64,000 nt of DNA from Mycolicibacterium phlei (GTDB lineage: Bacteria > Actinomycetota > Actinomycetes > Mycobacteriales > Mycobacteriaceae). The notes beneath the pieces were generated by a model. The model was not told the DNA's origin. It saw nothing but the letters and a program-made list of their open reading frames with translations, and did not search any database. This document shows positions 42,782-51,915 of this stretch, in pieces (within the stretch, counting starts at the first letter, position 1; every line of letters starts with the position of its first letter). The stretch spans positions 4,030,001-4,094,000 of the forward strand of contig NZ_CP014475.1 of the NCBI RefSeq assembly GCF_001583415.1, written 5' to 3'. Both the position numbers and the translations under genes were made by a program.

Positions 42782-44679
42782 GCGCGCCCGCGGGACCGCC
42801 GATCCGCGGCATGGTGCAGGGACCCGCACAGCGGTCGCGGGATTTCACGGGCTCGGCGGTGCGACTGGTGAAGCGGCTGACTCCGCAGCGCGCGCTGGCG
42901 TCGGCGGTGATCCTGCTCGGCATCGGCGGCATCGCGATCAGCGTGATCGGCCCGCGGATCCTCGGGCACGCCACCGACCTGTTGTTCAACGGGGTGCTGG
43001 GCCGCTCGCTGCCGGCCGGTCTCACCAAGGAGCAGGCTGTCGAGGCGGCCCGCGCCCGCGGCGACACCACGTTCGCCGATCTGCTGTCGGGCACCGACGT
43101 CGTCCCGGGCCGGGGTGTGGACTTCGGCGCGGTGGGGCGCACCCTGCTGCTGGCGCTGGGGCTGTATCTGGTCGCCGCGCTGATGGTGTGGCTGCAGGCG
43201 CGGCTGCTCAACGTCGCCGTGCAGCGCACGATGGTGGCGCTGCGCGCCGACGTCGAGAACAAGGTGTACCGACTTCCGTTGTCGTACTTCGACTCCCGGC
43301 AGCGCGGTGAGGTGCTGTCGCGGGTCACCAATGACGTGGACAACATCCAGACGTCGCTGTCGATGACAATCAACCAGCTGATGACGTCGGTGCTGACGGT
43401 GGTCGCGGTGCTGGTGATGATGCTGACGATCTCACCGCTGCTGACGCTGCTGGCGGTCGTGACGGTGCCGTTGTCGCTGTGGGCGACCCGCGCGATCGCG
43501 CGGCGCTCGCAGCGGATGTTCGTCGCGCAGTGGGCCAACACCGGCCGGCTCAACGCGCACATCGAGGAGACCTACAGCGGGTTCACGATTGTCAAGACGT
43601 TCGGTCACCGCGCCGCCGCCGAGGAGCGTTTCCGCGAGTACAACGACGCGGTCTACCGGTCGAGCTTCGGCGCGCAGTTCCTCTCCGGGCTGGTCTCCCC
43701 CGCGACGACGTTCATCGGCAACCTCAGCTATGTCGCGGTGGCGGTGGTGGGCGGTGTACAGGTGGCCACCGGCCAGATCACCCTCGGCGGCATCCAGGCC
43801 TTCATCCAGTACGTGCGCCAGTTCAACCAGCCGCTCACCCAGGTGGCGGGCATGTACAACACGCTGCAGTCCGGGGTGGCCAGCGCGGAGCGGGTGTTCG
43901 AGCTGCTCGACGCCGAGGAGGAGCCCGCCGACCCGCCCGCGCGGTTGCCGGCACCCGGGCCGAGTTGCCGGGTCGAGTTCGACAACGTCACGTTCGGCTA
44001 CCGGCCGGACACCCCGGTGATCGAGAACCTGTCGCTGGTGGCCGAACCCGGCAGCACGGTGGCGATCGTCGGGCCGACCGGTGCGGGCAAGACGACGCTG
44101 GTGAACCTGTTGATGCGGTTCTACGACGTCGACTCGGGCCGGATTCTCGTTGACGGCGTGGACATCTCGACGGTCAGCCGGGAGTCGCTGCGGTCCCGGA
44201 TCGGGATGGTGCTGCAGGACACCTGGCTGTTCGGCGGCACGATCTACGAGAACATCGCCTACGGCAGGCCGGACGCCACCGAGGAGGAGGTGCTCGAAGC
44301 GGCCAGGGCGGCGTACGTGGACCGGTTCGTGCACATGCTGCCCGACGGCTACCAGACCCGGGTCAGCGACGACGGCGGCTCGATCAGCGCCGGGGAGAAG
44401 CAGTTGATCACGATCGCGCGGGCGGTGCTGGCGCGGCCCCGGCTGCTGATCCTCGACGAGGCGACCAGCTCGGTGGACACCCGCACCGAGCTGCTGATCT
44501 CCCAGGCGATGGCCGAACTACGCAGGGACAGGACCAGTTTCATCATCGCGCACCGGCTGTCGACGATCCGTGACGCGGACGTGATCGTGGTGATGGACGC
44601 CGGGCGGATCGTCGAACAGGGCAGCCACCGCGAACTGATGGCTAAGCGTGGCGCTTACTGGGCGATGACCCGGGTCTAG
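42778..44679 (+). CDS. ABC exporter half-transporter, consensus-ATPase subunit (Rv1272c-like)
   Basis: 633 residues. A long extracytoplasmic loop between the first two helices (about 75-115) precedes a standard exporter core. Walker A GPTGAGKTT, Walker B LLILDEATSSVD and H-loop FIIAHRLS are intact, but the signature is ISAGEKQLITIA rather than LSGGQ. The degenerate signature here and the degenerate Walker B of the partner make up one asymmetric site. GTGA overlaps the preceding stop. Likely exports lipids or drugs; substrate unknown. Confidence 0.86.
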   Translation: MSAPAGPPIRGMVQGPAQRSRDFTGSAVRLVKRLTPQRALASAVILLGIGGIAISVIGPRILGHATDLLFNGVLGRSLPAGLTKEQAVEAARARGDTTFADLLSGTDVVPGRGVDFGAVGRTLLLALGLYLVAALMVWLQARLLNVAVQRTMVALRADVENKVYRLPLSYFDSRQRGEVLSRVTNDVDNIQTSLSMTINQLMTSVLTVVAVLVMMLTISPLLTLLAVVTVPLSLWATRAIARRSQRMFVAQWANTGRLNAHIEETYSGFTIVKTFGHRAAAEERFREYNDAVYRSSFGAQFLSGLVSPATTFIGNLSYVAVAVVGGVQVATGQITLGGIQAFIQYVRQFNQPLTQVAGMYNTLQSGVASAERVFELLDAEEEPADPPARLPAPGPSCRVEFDNVTFGYRPDTPVIENLSLVAEPGSTVAIVGPTGAGKTTLVNLLMRFYDVDSGRILVDGVDISTVSRESLRSRIGMVLQDTWLFGGTIYENIAYGRPDATEEEVLEAARAAYVDRFVHMLPDGYQTRVSDDGGSISAGEKQLITIARAVLARPRLLILDEATSSVDTRTELLISQAMAELRRDRTSFIIAHRLSTIRDADVIVVMDAGRIVEQGSHRELMAKRGAYWAMTRV

Positions 44680-45227
44680 AGGTTCGGCCCCTCGGCGCGC
44701 AACTGGTCGACGTTGCGCATCGCCTCGCGCAGCTTGCCCAGCCACTCCTCGGCGTGCTCGCCGACCAGCCGCACCGACCACGCCAGCGCGTCCGAGCGTG
44801 AGCGGGCGACACCGGCGTCGACGAGCGTGTCGAGCACCTGGCGTTCCGGTTGGCGCAGCCGCGTCATCACCGGAACGGCGAGGTTGGTGAACAGGATCCG
44901 CTCGTAGTTGTCGTCGCCGGGGGCGCCGATCTCGACACCCCAGGCGACCTTGCGGCCGTAGCGCGCCTCGGCCTCGTCGGCGATGCGCATCCGTTCGGCG
45001 CGGGTCTGCTCGCGGAACCGCGCCACCCGGCCGGAGGTGCGGGCCTCGCTCTCGTCGCCGTCGGGATCGGGCAGCCGGCCGACGACGGTGATCTCCTCCC
45101 GGTCAACGACCACGGTCGGGTCGCCGACGAACCATGTCTCGGGCAGGCGGCCGGCGAACCACTCGGCCGCGTCACCGGCGTCGGGCTGCTGCCAGTCCGC
45201 CCGTCGGCCGTGAACTTTGTACCTCAT
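44676..45227 (-). CDS. Conserved hypothetical protein
   Basis: 183 residues, no recognised family. The N-terminal half is acidic and strand-rich (TVVVDREEITVVGRLPDPDG). The C-terminal ~70 residues are helical (LDTLVDAGVARSRSDALAWSVRLVGEHAEEWLGKLRE), reminiscent of a ribbon-helix-helix or coiled dimerisation region. It is convergent with the exporter gene (CTAG overlap). Confidence 0.65.
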   Translation of the reverse strand: MRYKVHGRRADWQQPDAGDAAEWFAGRLPETWFVGDPTVVVDREEITVVGRLPDPDGDESEARTSGRVARFREQTRAERMRIADEAEARYGRKVAWGVEIGAPGDDNYERILFTNLAVPVMTRLRQPERQVLDTLVDAGVARSRSDALAWSVRLVGEHAEEWLGKLREAMRNVDQLRAEGPNL

Positions 45228-45271
45228 AATTACATGATTACACCGTTACAACCGTTGCAGCGTGCGTTCGC

Positions 45272-46315
<1,044 letters not shown>

Positions 46316-46363
46316 GGTGTTCTCCTCACGAGATGGACGGACACACCGGGCAACTCGCATTAA

Positions 46364-46379
46364 CGGGAATCTATTCCCG
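46364..46379. promoter_or_regulatory. TetR-type operator palindrome
   Basis: CGGGAAT-CT-ATTCCCG is a perfect 7+2+7 palindrome between the divergent reductase and TetR genes. It lies 1 bp upstream of the TetR -10 box, so a bound repressor would block that promoter and probably the reductase promoter too. Confidence 0.7.
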
Positions 46380-46380
46380 A

Positions 46381-46386
46381 TAAGAT
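46381..46386 (+). promoter_or_regulatory. -10 box (TAAGAT) of the tetR gene
   Basis: TAAGAT ends 6 nt before the GTG at 46393, consistent with a leaderless autorepressed transcript. Confidence 0.55.
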
Positions 46387-46392
46387 GTCGGC

Positions 46393-46983
46393 GTGAAACG
46401 ACCCGGTGGGCGCACGGCAGCGGTCCGCGCGGCGGTCCTGCGCGCCACCGAGGACGCACTGATCGAGTCGGGACTGGCCGGCCTCGAACTGACCGCGATC
46501 GCCGACCGCGCGGGCGTCGGCAAGTCGACGCTGTACCGGCGCTGGGGCAGCGTGCCCGCGCTCGTCACCGACATGCTGACCGAGATGGCCGACCAGTCGG
46601 TACCCCGCGCGGACACCGGGTCGCTGCGCACAGATCTGCGCGCCAACGCGTCCCTGGTGCGCCGGACCCTGACCGACACCCGGCAGGGCCGGCTGTTCCG
46701 CGCCGTCCTGGGCGCCGCGGCGACCGACGACCACACCGCCGCGGCACTCGCGGAGTTCTACCGCCGCCGGGTGAGCGAGTGGGCGGGCTGCGTCGACGCC
46801 GCGATCGCGCGCGGGGAGGCGCCCGCGGGCACCGACTCCGCCGCCGTCATCCGCCAGGTGTCCGCACCGCTGTACTACCAGTTCCTCACCAGCACAAAGC
46901 CTTTGACTGCCAGAGACGCGACCAGGGCAGCCGACGCCGCACTGGCCGCCGTCGAGGCCGGGGTGTTTACTAGACGGCCATGA
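46393..46983 (+). CDS. TetR-family transcriptional repressor
   Basis: 196 residues. N-terminal HTH with LTAIADRAGVGKSTLYRRWGS at about 33-53; a TetR_C_16-like ligand domain follows. It probably represses itself and the aldo/keto reductase through the palindrome at 46364-46379. The stop overlaps the following SnoaL-like gene (ATGA), so the repressor and that protein are co-expressed. Confidence 0.85.
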   Translation: MKRPGGRTAAVRAAVLRATEDALIESGLAGLELTAIADRAGVGKSTLYRRWGSVPALVTDMLTEMADQSVPRADTGSLRTDLRANASLVRRTLTDTRQGRLFRAVLGAAATDDHTAAALAEFYRRRVSEWAGCVDAAIARGEAPAGTDSAAVIRQVSAPLYYQFLTSTKPLTARDATRAADAALAAVEAGVFTRRP

Positions 46984-47438
46984 CCCGACCCACCCTGTCC
47001 GACGACGCCCAGCGGCTGCGCGAGGCACACGCCGCCGTCGACGCGTTCGTCGCCGAACTGCAGGCCGCCGTCGACAGTGGCGACGCCGATCTCTACAACG
47101 CCCACTTCGCCGACGACGTGTTGTGGGGCAGCCCGTTCGGCGCGACGGTCGCGGGCTACGACACGTTGCACGCCATCCACCGGCGGTTGTTCGCCGCCGC
47201 GGTGGCCGGTCCGCGGTCGCGCTACGAGAAGGTGGCGGTCAGCGCACCGGCACCCGACGTCGCCGTTGCCCAGGTGCGCCGCACCGCCCTGGACGCCGAC
47301 GGCACGCCGATCCCGATCGAGCAGCCGGAGCCGTTCTCGGAGATGGCGCTGTATGTGCTGGTGCGCCACGACGGGCAGTGGTGGCTGGCGGCCGGACAGA
47401 ACACGATCGTGCGGCCCACGCCGCAGAGCCGGAACTAG
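46980..47438 (+). CDS. SnoaL-like / SgcJ-EcaC family protein
   Basis: 152 residues with an NTF2-like cone fold: AVDSGDADLYNAHFADDVLWGSPFGATVAGYDTLHAIHRRLF and a C-terminal WWLAAGQNTIVRP. Members are small-molecule isomerases, hydroxylases or binding proteins; activity unknown. It is coupled to the TetR gene and convergent with a small membrane protein gene (CTAG overlap). Confidence 0.75.
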   Translation: MTRPTLSDDAQRLREAHAAVDAFVAELQAAVDSGDADLYNAHFADDVLWGSPFGATVAGYDTLHAIHRRLFAAAVAGPRSRYEKVAVSAPAPDVAVAQVRRTALDADGTPIPIEQPEPFSEMALYVLVRHDGQWWLAAGQNTIVRPTPQSRN

Positions 47439-47638
47439 TTCCTGCCGCGCAGCAGCACCACGCCGCCGACCACCACCGCCGCGATCAGCAGCAGCACCGC
47501 GAGCGCGGGACTGACCAGCCACCACACCAGCGCCGCGGCGATCAGCGCAGGCGAGGCCACGAACAGCACCATCACCGGGTGCTGTCTGACGACCGCCAGC
47601 GCGCTCTTCGCGCGGACCGGGTCGATTTCCTTTGCCAT
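47435..47638 (-). CDS. Small two-helix membrane protein
   Basis: 67 residues with a polar head (MAKEIDPVRAKSALAVVRQHP) and two hydrophobic segments at about 22-41 and 43-62, ending RGRN. No family was recognised. The stop overlaps the SnoaL-like stop. Likely a minor inner-membrane protein. Confidence 0.6.
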   Translation of the reverse strand: MAKEIDPVRAKSALAVVRQHPVMVLFVASPALIAAALVWWLVSPALAVLLLIAAVVVGGVVLLRGRN

Positions 47639-47690
47639 GACTTCAGAATGCCAGCCGGTGGCCGGTTTGGCGGCCAGGCCGGCTTCGTGA

Positions 47691-48122
47691 TCAGAGTTCG
47701 AGCAGCACGGTCACCGGGCCGTCGTTGACCAGCGCGACCTTCATGTCGGCACCGAACACCCCGGTCTCGACGTGGGCGCCGAGGTCGCGCAGCGCACCGG
47801 CGAACACCTCGACGAGCGGTTCGGCGACCGGGCGCGGGGCGGCGGCGTTCCAGGACGGTCTGCGCCCCTTGGCGGTGTTGGCGTACAGGGTGAACTGGCT
47901 GACCACCAGGATCGGCGCGCCCACATCGGACGCGGATTTCTCGTCGTCGAGAATCCGCAGCTGCCACAGTTTCTCAGCCATCTTCTGCGCCTTGGCCGCA
48001 TCGTCGTCGTGGGTGACGCCGACCAGCGCCAGCAACCCCTGACCGTCGGGGTCGATGGCCCCGACCACCTCGCCGTCGACCGTGACCGACGCCGAGGTCA
48101 CCCGCTGGACGAGAACACGCAT
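47691..48122 (-). CDS. dtd: D-aminoacyl-tRNA deacylase Dtd
   Basis: 143 residues, the normal Dtd length. MRVLVQRVTSASVTVDGE is the family N-terminus; the active-site motifs are VVSQFTLYA and NDGPVTVLLEL (Gly-cisPro). It hydrolyses D-amino acids and Gly mischarged on tRNA. It is divergent from the copper operon; the operator there lies 57 bp upstream of this start, so some cross-effect is possible. Confidence 0.93.
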   Translation of the reverse strand: MRVLVQRVTSASVTVDGEVVGAIDPDGQGLLALVGVTHDDDAAKAQKMAEKLWQLRILDDEKSASDVGAPILVVSQFTLYANTAKGRRPSWNAAAPRPVAEPLVEVFAGALRDLGAHVETGVFGADMKVALVNDGPVTVLLEL

Positions 48123-48173
48123 GACCGCAGATGGTGCCATGCGCCGCGGAGGCGCTCCGCCCCCGACCGGTAT

Positions 48174-48203
48174 TTGCATACCCCTAGGGGGTATCTGTAG
48201 GCT
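48174..48203 (+). promoter_or_regulatory. Promoter of the copper operon
   Basis: TTGCAT (48174-48179), 18-bp spacer, TAGGCT (48198-48203), then 6 nt to the copZ ATG: a leaderless promoter whose spacer contains the copper operator. Confidence 0.65.
48179..48193. promoter_or_regulatory. Copper-responsive operator (CsoR/RicR type)
   Basis: TACCC-CTAGG-GGGTA matches the mycobacterial CsoR/RicR palindrome TACCC-n5-GGGTA. It lies between -35 and -10, so apo-repressor binding would block transcription and Cu(I) would relieve it. No csoR or ricR gene is present in this window. Confidence 0.8.
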
Positions 48204-48209
48204 GGCGGC

Positions 48210-48416
48210 ATGACTACCACCACTGTCACCGTCACCGGCATGACCTGCGGGCACTGCGCAGCCTCCGTCCGGGAGGAGATCAGCGAGATCGCCGGGGTGA
48301 CGAACGTCGACGTCGACGTCGCCCGCGCTACCGTCACCATCGACAGCGTCGCCCCCGTCGACGCCGCCGCGATCCAGTCGGCCGTCGAAGAGGCCGGCTA
48401 CCACCTGGCCGGCTGA
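48210..48416 (+). CDS. copZ: CopZ-like copper chaperone (heavy-metal-associated domain)
   Basis: 68 residues, a single HMA domain with the Cu(I)-binding motif GMTCGHC at about 10-16. It carries Cu(I) in the cytoplasm to the P1B ATPase two genes downstream. The transcript appears leaderless. TGATG overlap couples it to the next gene. Confidence 0.9.
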   Translation: MTTTTVTVTGMTCGHCAASVREEISEIAGVTNVDVDVARATVTIDSVAPVDAAAIQSAVEEAGYHLAG

Positions 48417-49294
48417 TGAGCACCCGGACCCGGGTCGCCGCGTTCCTCACCGCGCTGGCGGTGGTGTTCGCGGTCTCGCTGTGGGTCGGACACACATTCG
48501 GCCCGGACTCCCCCACCCCCGCCGGACACGCCACCGCGCACCCACCGGAGCCCGGCGCCCAGCCCGGCGGGCTGCAGGTCACCCAGGACGGGTACACGCT
48601 CGAGCTGACCCAGCCCCTTCAGCGGGCGCGCCGCAACGCCCCGGTGCAGTTCCGCATCCTCGACTCCGCCGGCGCACCGGTGACCCGGTTCCAGAAGGTC
48701 CACGACAAACTTCTGCACCTGATCGTCGTCCGCAACGACCTGGCGGCCTACGAGCATCTGCACCCGGTTCTCGATGACGACGGTTTGTGGCGGGTGCCAA
48801 TCGATTTCAGCCTCGCCGGGGACTACCGACTGTTCGCCGACTTCACTCCCGTCGGAGGTCCCGCCCTCACCCTGGCGGCCAACGTGCACGTCGCAGGCGA
48901 CTACGACCCGTGGCCGCTGCCCGAACCGAGCACCACCGCCACCGTCGACGACTACACCGTGACGCTGACGGGCACCCCGAAAGCCGGTGCGGCGTCGACG
49001 CTGTCGTTCACGGTGGCCCGGAACGGCGCACCCGTCGGCGCACTGCAGCGCTACCTGGGCGCCTACGGTCACCTCGTCGCGCTGCGCGCGGCCGACCTGG
49101 CGTACCTGCACGTCCACCCGCTGCCGTCGTCGCGGCCCACGGGGCCCGTCGAGTTCAGCGCGACGTTCCCCAGCGCGGGCGAGTACCGGCTGTTCCTGGA
49201 CTTCAAGCACCTCGACACCGTGCGCACCGCGGCGTTCACCGTGGTGGTGGAGGACGGGGTTGCAGACCACAACGGAGACGGACATGGCCACTGA
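48416..49294 (+). CDS. Membrane-anchored two-repeat His-rich envelope protein of the copper operon
   Basis: 292 residues. One N-terminal hydrophobic helix (about 7-27), a His/Pro-rich linker, then two related beta-rich domains. Domain 1 has HDKLLHLIVVRNDLAAYEHLHP and ends AGDYRLFADFTP; domain 2 has LGAYGHLVALRAADLAYLHVHP and ends AGEYRLFLDFKH. The C-terminus is DHNGDGHGH. The repeated His clusters suggest extracytoplasmic Cu binding next to the exporter. I recognise no named family; Cu binding is an inference from motif and operon. Confidence 0.65.
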   Translation: MSTRTRVAAFLTALAVVFAVSLWVGHTFGPDSPTPAGHATAHPPEPGAQPGGLQVTQDGYTLELTQPLQRARRNAPVQFRILDSAGAPVTRFQKVHDKLLHLIVVRNDLAAYEHLHPVLDDDGLWRVPIDFSLAGDYRLFADFTPVGGPALTLAANVHVAGDYDPWPLPEPSTTATVDDYTVTLTGTPKAGAASTLSFTVARNGAPVGALQRYLGAYGHLVALRAADLAYLHVHPLPSSRPTGPVEFSATFPSAGEYRLFLDFKHLDTVRTAAFTVVVEDGVADHNGDGHGH

Positions 49295-51506
49295 CACCAT
49301 CGAGTTGTCGATCGAGGGCATGACATGCGCCTCGTGCGCCAACCGGATCGAGCGCAAACTCAACAAGATCGACGGAGTGACCGCCACGGTCAACTTCGCC
49401 ACCGAGAAGGCACACGTCACCTACGACGACGATGTCACCACGCAGACCCTGGTCGAGGCCATCGAGAACGCCGGCTATCAGGCGCGCCTGCCCGCCCCGC
49501 CTGCGCAGGACGACACCGCTGCGGACGATCCGGTCGCGTCGTTGCGGCGCCGACTGCTGATCTCGCTGGCGCTGACCGTCCCGGTGGTCGCGATGGCGAT
49601 GGTGCCCGCGCTGCAGTTCACCAACTGGCAGTGGCTGTCGCTGGCGCTGGCGGCACCCGTCGCGATCTGGGGCGCATGGCCGTTCCACCGCGCCGCGTGG
49701 GCGAATCTGCGCCACGGCACCACCACCATGGACACCCTGATCTCGATGGGAACCCTTGCGGCGCTGGGCTGGTCGGTGTACGCGCTGTTCTGGGGAACCG
49801 CCGGACTGCCCGGGATGACGCACGAGTTCACGTTCACGCTGGCGCGCGCGGACGGCACCGGCAACATCTACCTCGAGGTGGCCGCGGGCGTGACGACGTT
49901 CATCCTGGCCGGCCGCTACTTCGAGGAACGCGCCAAGCGACGGGCCGGGGCGGCGCTGCGCGCGCTGCTGCGGCTCGGCGCCAAGGATGTCGTCATCCTC
50001 AGAGACGGTGTGGAGGAACGGATCCCGGCCGACCGGCTGGTGGTCGGCGACGAGTTCGTGGTGCGCCCGGGCGAGAAGATCGCCACCGACGGAGTGGTGG
50101 TCGAGGGCAGCGGCGCGGTGGACGCGTCGATGCTGACCGGAGAGTCGGTCCCGGTGGACGTCGAGCCGGGCGACAACGTGGTCGGCGCGACGGTCAACGT
50201 CGACGGCCGGCTTGTGGTGCGCGCCACCAAGGTCGGCGCCGACACCCAGTTGGCCCAGATGGCGCGGCTGGTGGAGAACGCCCAGAACGGCAAGGCCGCC
50301 GCGCAGCGCCTCGCCGACCGGGTGTCGGGGGTGTTCGTGCCGATCGTCATCGCACTGGCGGTGGGCACGCTCGGGTTCTGGCTCGGCACAGGCGCTTCCG
50401 TCGCAATGGCGGTGACGGCGGCGGTCGCGGTGCTGATCATCGCGTGCCCGTGCGCGCTCGGGCTGGCGACGCCGACGGCGCTGATGGTCGGCACCGGCCG
50501 CGGTGCGCAGCTGGGCATCCTGATCAAGGGTCCGGAGGTGCTGGAGTCGACCCGCCGGGTGGACACCATCGTCCTGGACAAGACCGGCACGCTGACCACC
50601 GGCGCGATGACGCTGGTGGATGTCGTCGCCGCCGACGGGACGGATCCCGACGAGGTTCTGCGGGTGGCGGGCGCGCTCGAGAGCGGTTCGGAACACCCGA
50701 TCGCACGGGCGATCACCGCCGGTGCCCGCGACAAGGTGGGTGACCTGCCCGCCGTCGCGGACTTCGCCAACGAGCGCGGCCTCGGGGTGCGCGGCGTCGT
50801 CGACGACCGGGAGGTCGCGGTGGGCCGTGCCCGTTTCGTCGCCCCTGACGGCGACCTGGCTCCCGAGCTGAAAGAGGCCGTGTCGCAGGCGGAGTCGCAG
50901 GGCCGCACCGCCGTGGTCGTCGGCTGGGACGGCGAGGCGCACGGTGTGCTGGTGGTGTCGGACACGGTGAAACCGACGTCGGCCGAGGCGGTTTCACGGC
51001 TACGCGCGCTGGGTCTGCGGCCGATGCTGGTCTCCGGCGACAACGAGGCCGCCGCACGGGCCGTCGCCGGACAGGTCGGCATCGACGAGGTGATCGCCGA
51101 GGTGCTGCCGCAGGACAAGGTCGACGTCGTCAAGCGGTTGCAGGACGAAGGCAAGGTGGTCGCGATGGTGGGCGACGGCGTCAACGACGCCGCGGCGCTG
51201 GCGCAGGCCGACCTCGGGTTGGCGATGGGCAGCGGCACCGACGTCGCGATCGAGGCCAGTGACCTGACGCTGGTGCGCGACGACCTCAACCTGGTACCCG
51301 ACGCGATCCGGCTGTCCCGCCGCACCCTGGCGACGATCAAGGGAAACCTGTTCTGGGCCTTCGCCTACAACCTCGCGGCGCTGCCGCTGGCCGCCGCAGG
51401 TCTGCTCAACCCGATGATCGCCGGCGCCGCGATGGCGTTCAGCTCGGTGTTCGTGGTGAGCAACAGCCTGCGGCTGCGCCGGTTCCGCGCTACAGCGGCA
51501 GGTTGA
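49284..51506 (+). CDS. Cu(I)-exporting P1B-type ATPase (CtpV/CopA-like)
   Basis: 740 residues. One N-terminal HMA domain (GMTCASC), about eight membrane helices, TGES in the actuator domain, CPC in ACPCALGLATP, phosphorylation motif DKTGT, SEHPIARAI and GDGVNDAAAL. All catalytic residues are present. ATG 49284 overlaps the preceding stop by 11 bp. It expels Cu(I) across the plasma membrane. Length and setting resemble M. tuberculosis CtpV, but orthology needs a tree. Confidence 0.92.
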   Translation: MATDTIELSIEGMTCASCANRIERKLNKIDGVTATVNFATEKAHVTYDDDVTTQTLVEAIENAGYQARLPAPPAQDDTAADDPVASLRRRLLISLALTVPVVAMAMVPALQFTNWQWLSLALAAPVAIWGAWPFHRAAWANLRHGTTTMDTLISMGTLAALGWSVYALFWGTAGLPGMTHEFTFTLARADGTGNIYLEVAAGVTTFILAGRYFEERAKRRAGAALRALLRLGAKDVVILRDGVEERIPADRLVVGDEFVVRPGEKIATDGVVVEGSGAVDASMLTGESVPVDVEPGDNVVGATVNVDGRLVVRATKVGADTQLAQMARLVENAQNGKAAAQRLADRVSGVFVPIVIALAVGTLGFWLGTGASVAMAVTAAVAVLIIACPCALGLATPTALMVGTGRGAQLGILIKGPEVLESTRRVDTIVLDKTGTLTTGAMTLVDVVAADGTDPDEVLRVAGALESGSEHPIARAITAGARDKVGDLPAVADFANERGLGVRGVVDDREVAVGRARFVAPDGDLAPELKEAVSQAESQGRTAVVVGWDGEAHGVLVVSDTVKPTSAEAVSRLRALGLRPMLVSGDNEAAARAVAGQVGIDEVIAEVLPQDKVDVVKRLQDEGKVVAMVGDGVNDAAALAQADLGLAMGSGTDVAIEASDLTLVRDDLNLVPDAIRLSRRTLATIKGNLFWAFAYNLAALPLAAAGLLNPMIAGAAMAFSSVFVVSNSLRLRRFRATAAG

Positions 51507-51900
51507 TCGGGCCCAGGATCTGGCAGTTCGGCTCGATGGCGTCCTCGAACACCTTGCCGCAGCCGCGCCCGCTGGCGATGTATGTGGCGCCCGGCTCATA
51601 GGGCTCGAAGAACACCTGGGCGGTGGCCGGTCCACGGGCCTGGGCGCAGCTGCCCTGCGAGCTCGGTCCGGCGAGGTGGACACACACCACGCTGACCGCG
51701 GGCTGGAACGGGGCGCCACAGGCGTCGAACGACACCGTCGCGGTGACCCGGCTGCCGCCGTCGCCCTGCACCACCTGCGGCGGCGAGAGCGTGTAATGGC
51801 ACGGCGGAGGCAGCGGTTGCGCGCCTGCCGATCCGGCACCCATCAGCGCGGACGCCGCCAGCAGCGGCGCGGCAAGCACAGTCGTGACGACCCGGTTCAT
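51490..51900 (-). CDS. Small secreted six-cysteine protein
   Basis: 136 residues. Signal peptide ends AGSAGAQ at about residue 28. The mature part has six Cys (PPCHY, DACGA, VVCVH, GSCAQ, GRGCG, PNCQI), enough for three disulfides. No family was recognised. The 3' end overlaps the ATPase gene by 17 bp on the opposite strand. Confidence 0.65.
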   Translation of the reverse strand: MNRVVTTVLAAPLLAASALMGAGSAGAQPLPPPCHYTLSPPQVVQGDGGSRVTATVSFDACGAPFQPAVSVVCVHLAGPSSQGSCAQARGPATAQVFFEPYEPGATYIASGRGCGKVFEDAIEPNCQILGPINLPL

Positions 51901-51915
51901 GGGCCAGATGGTAGA

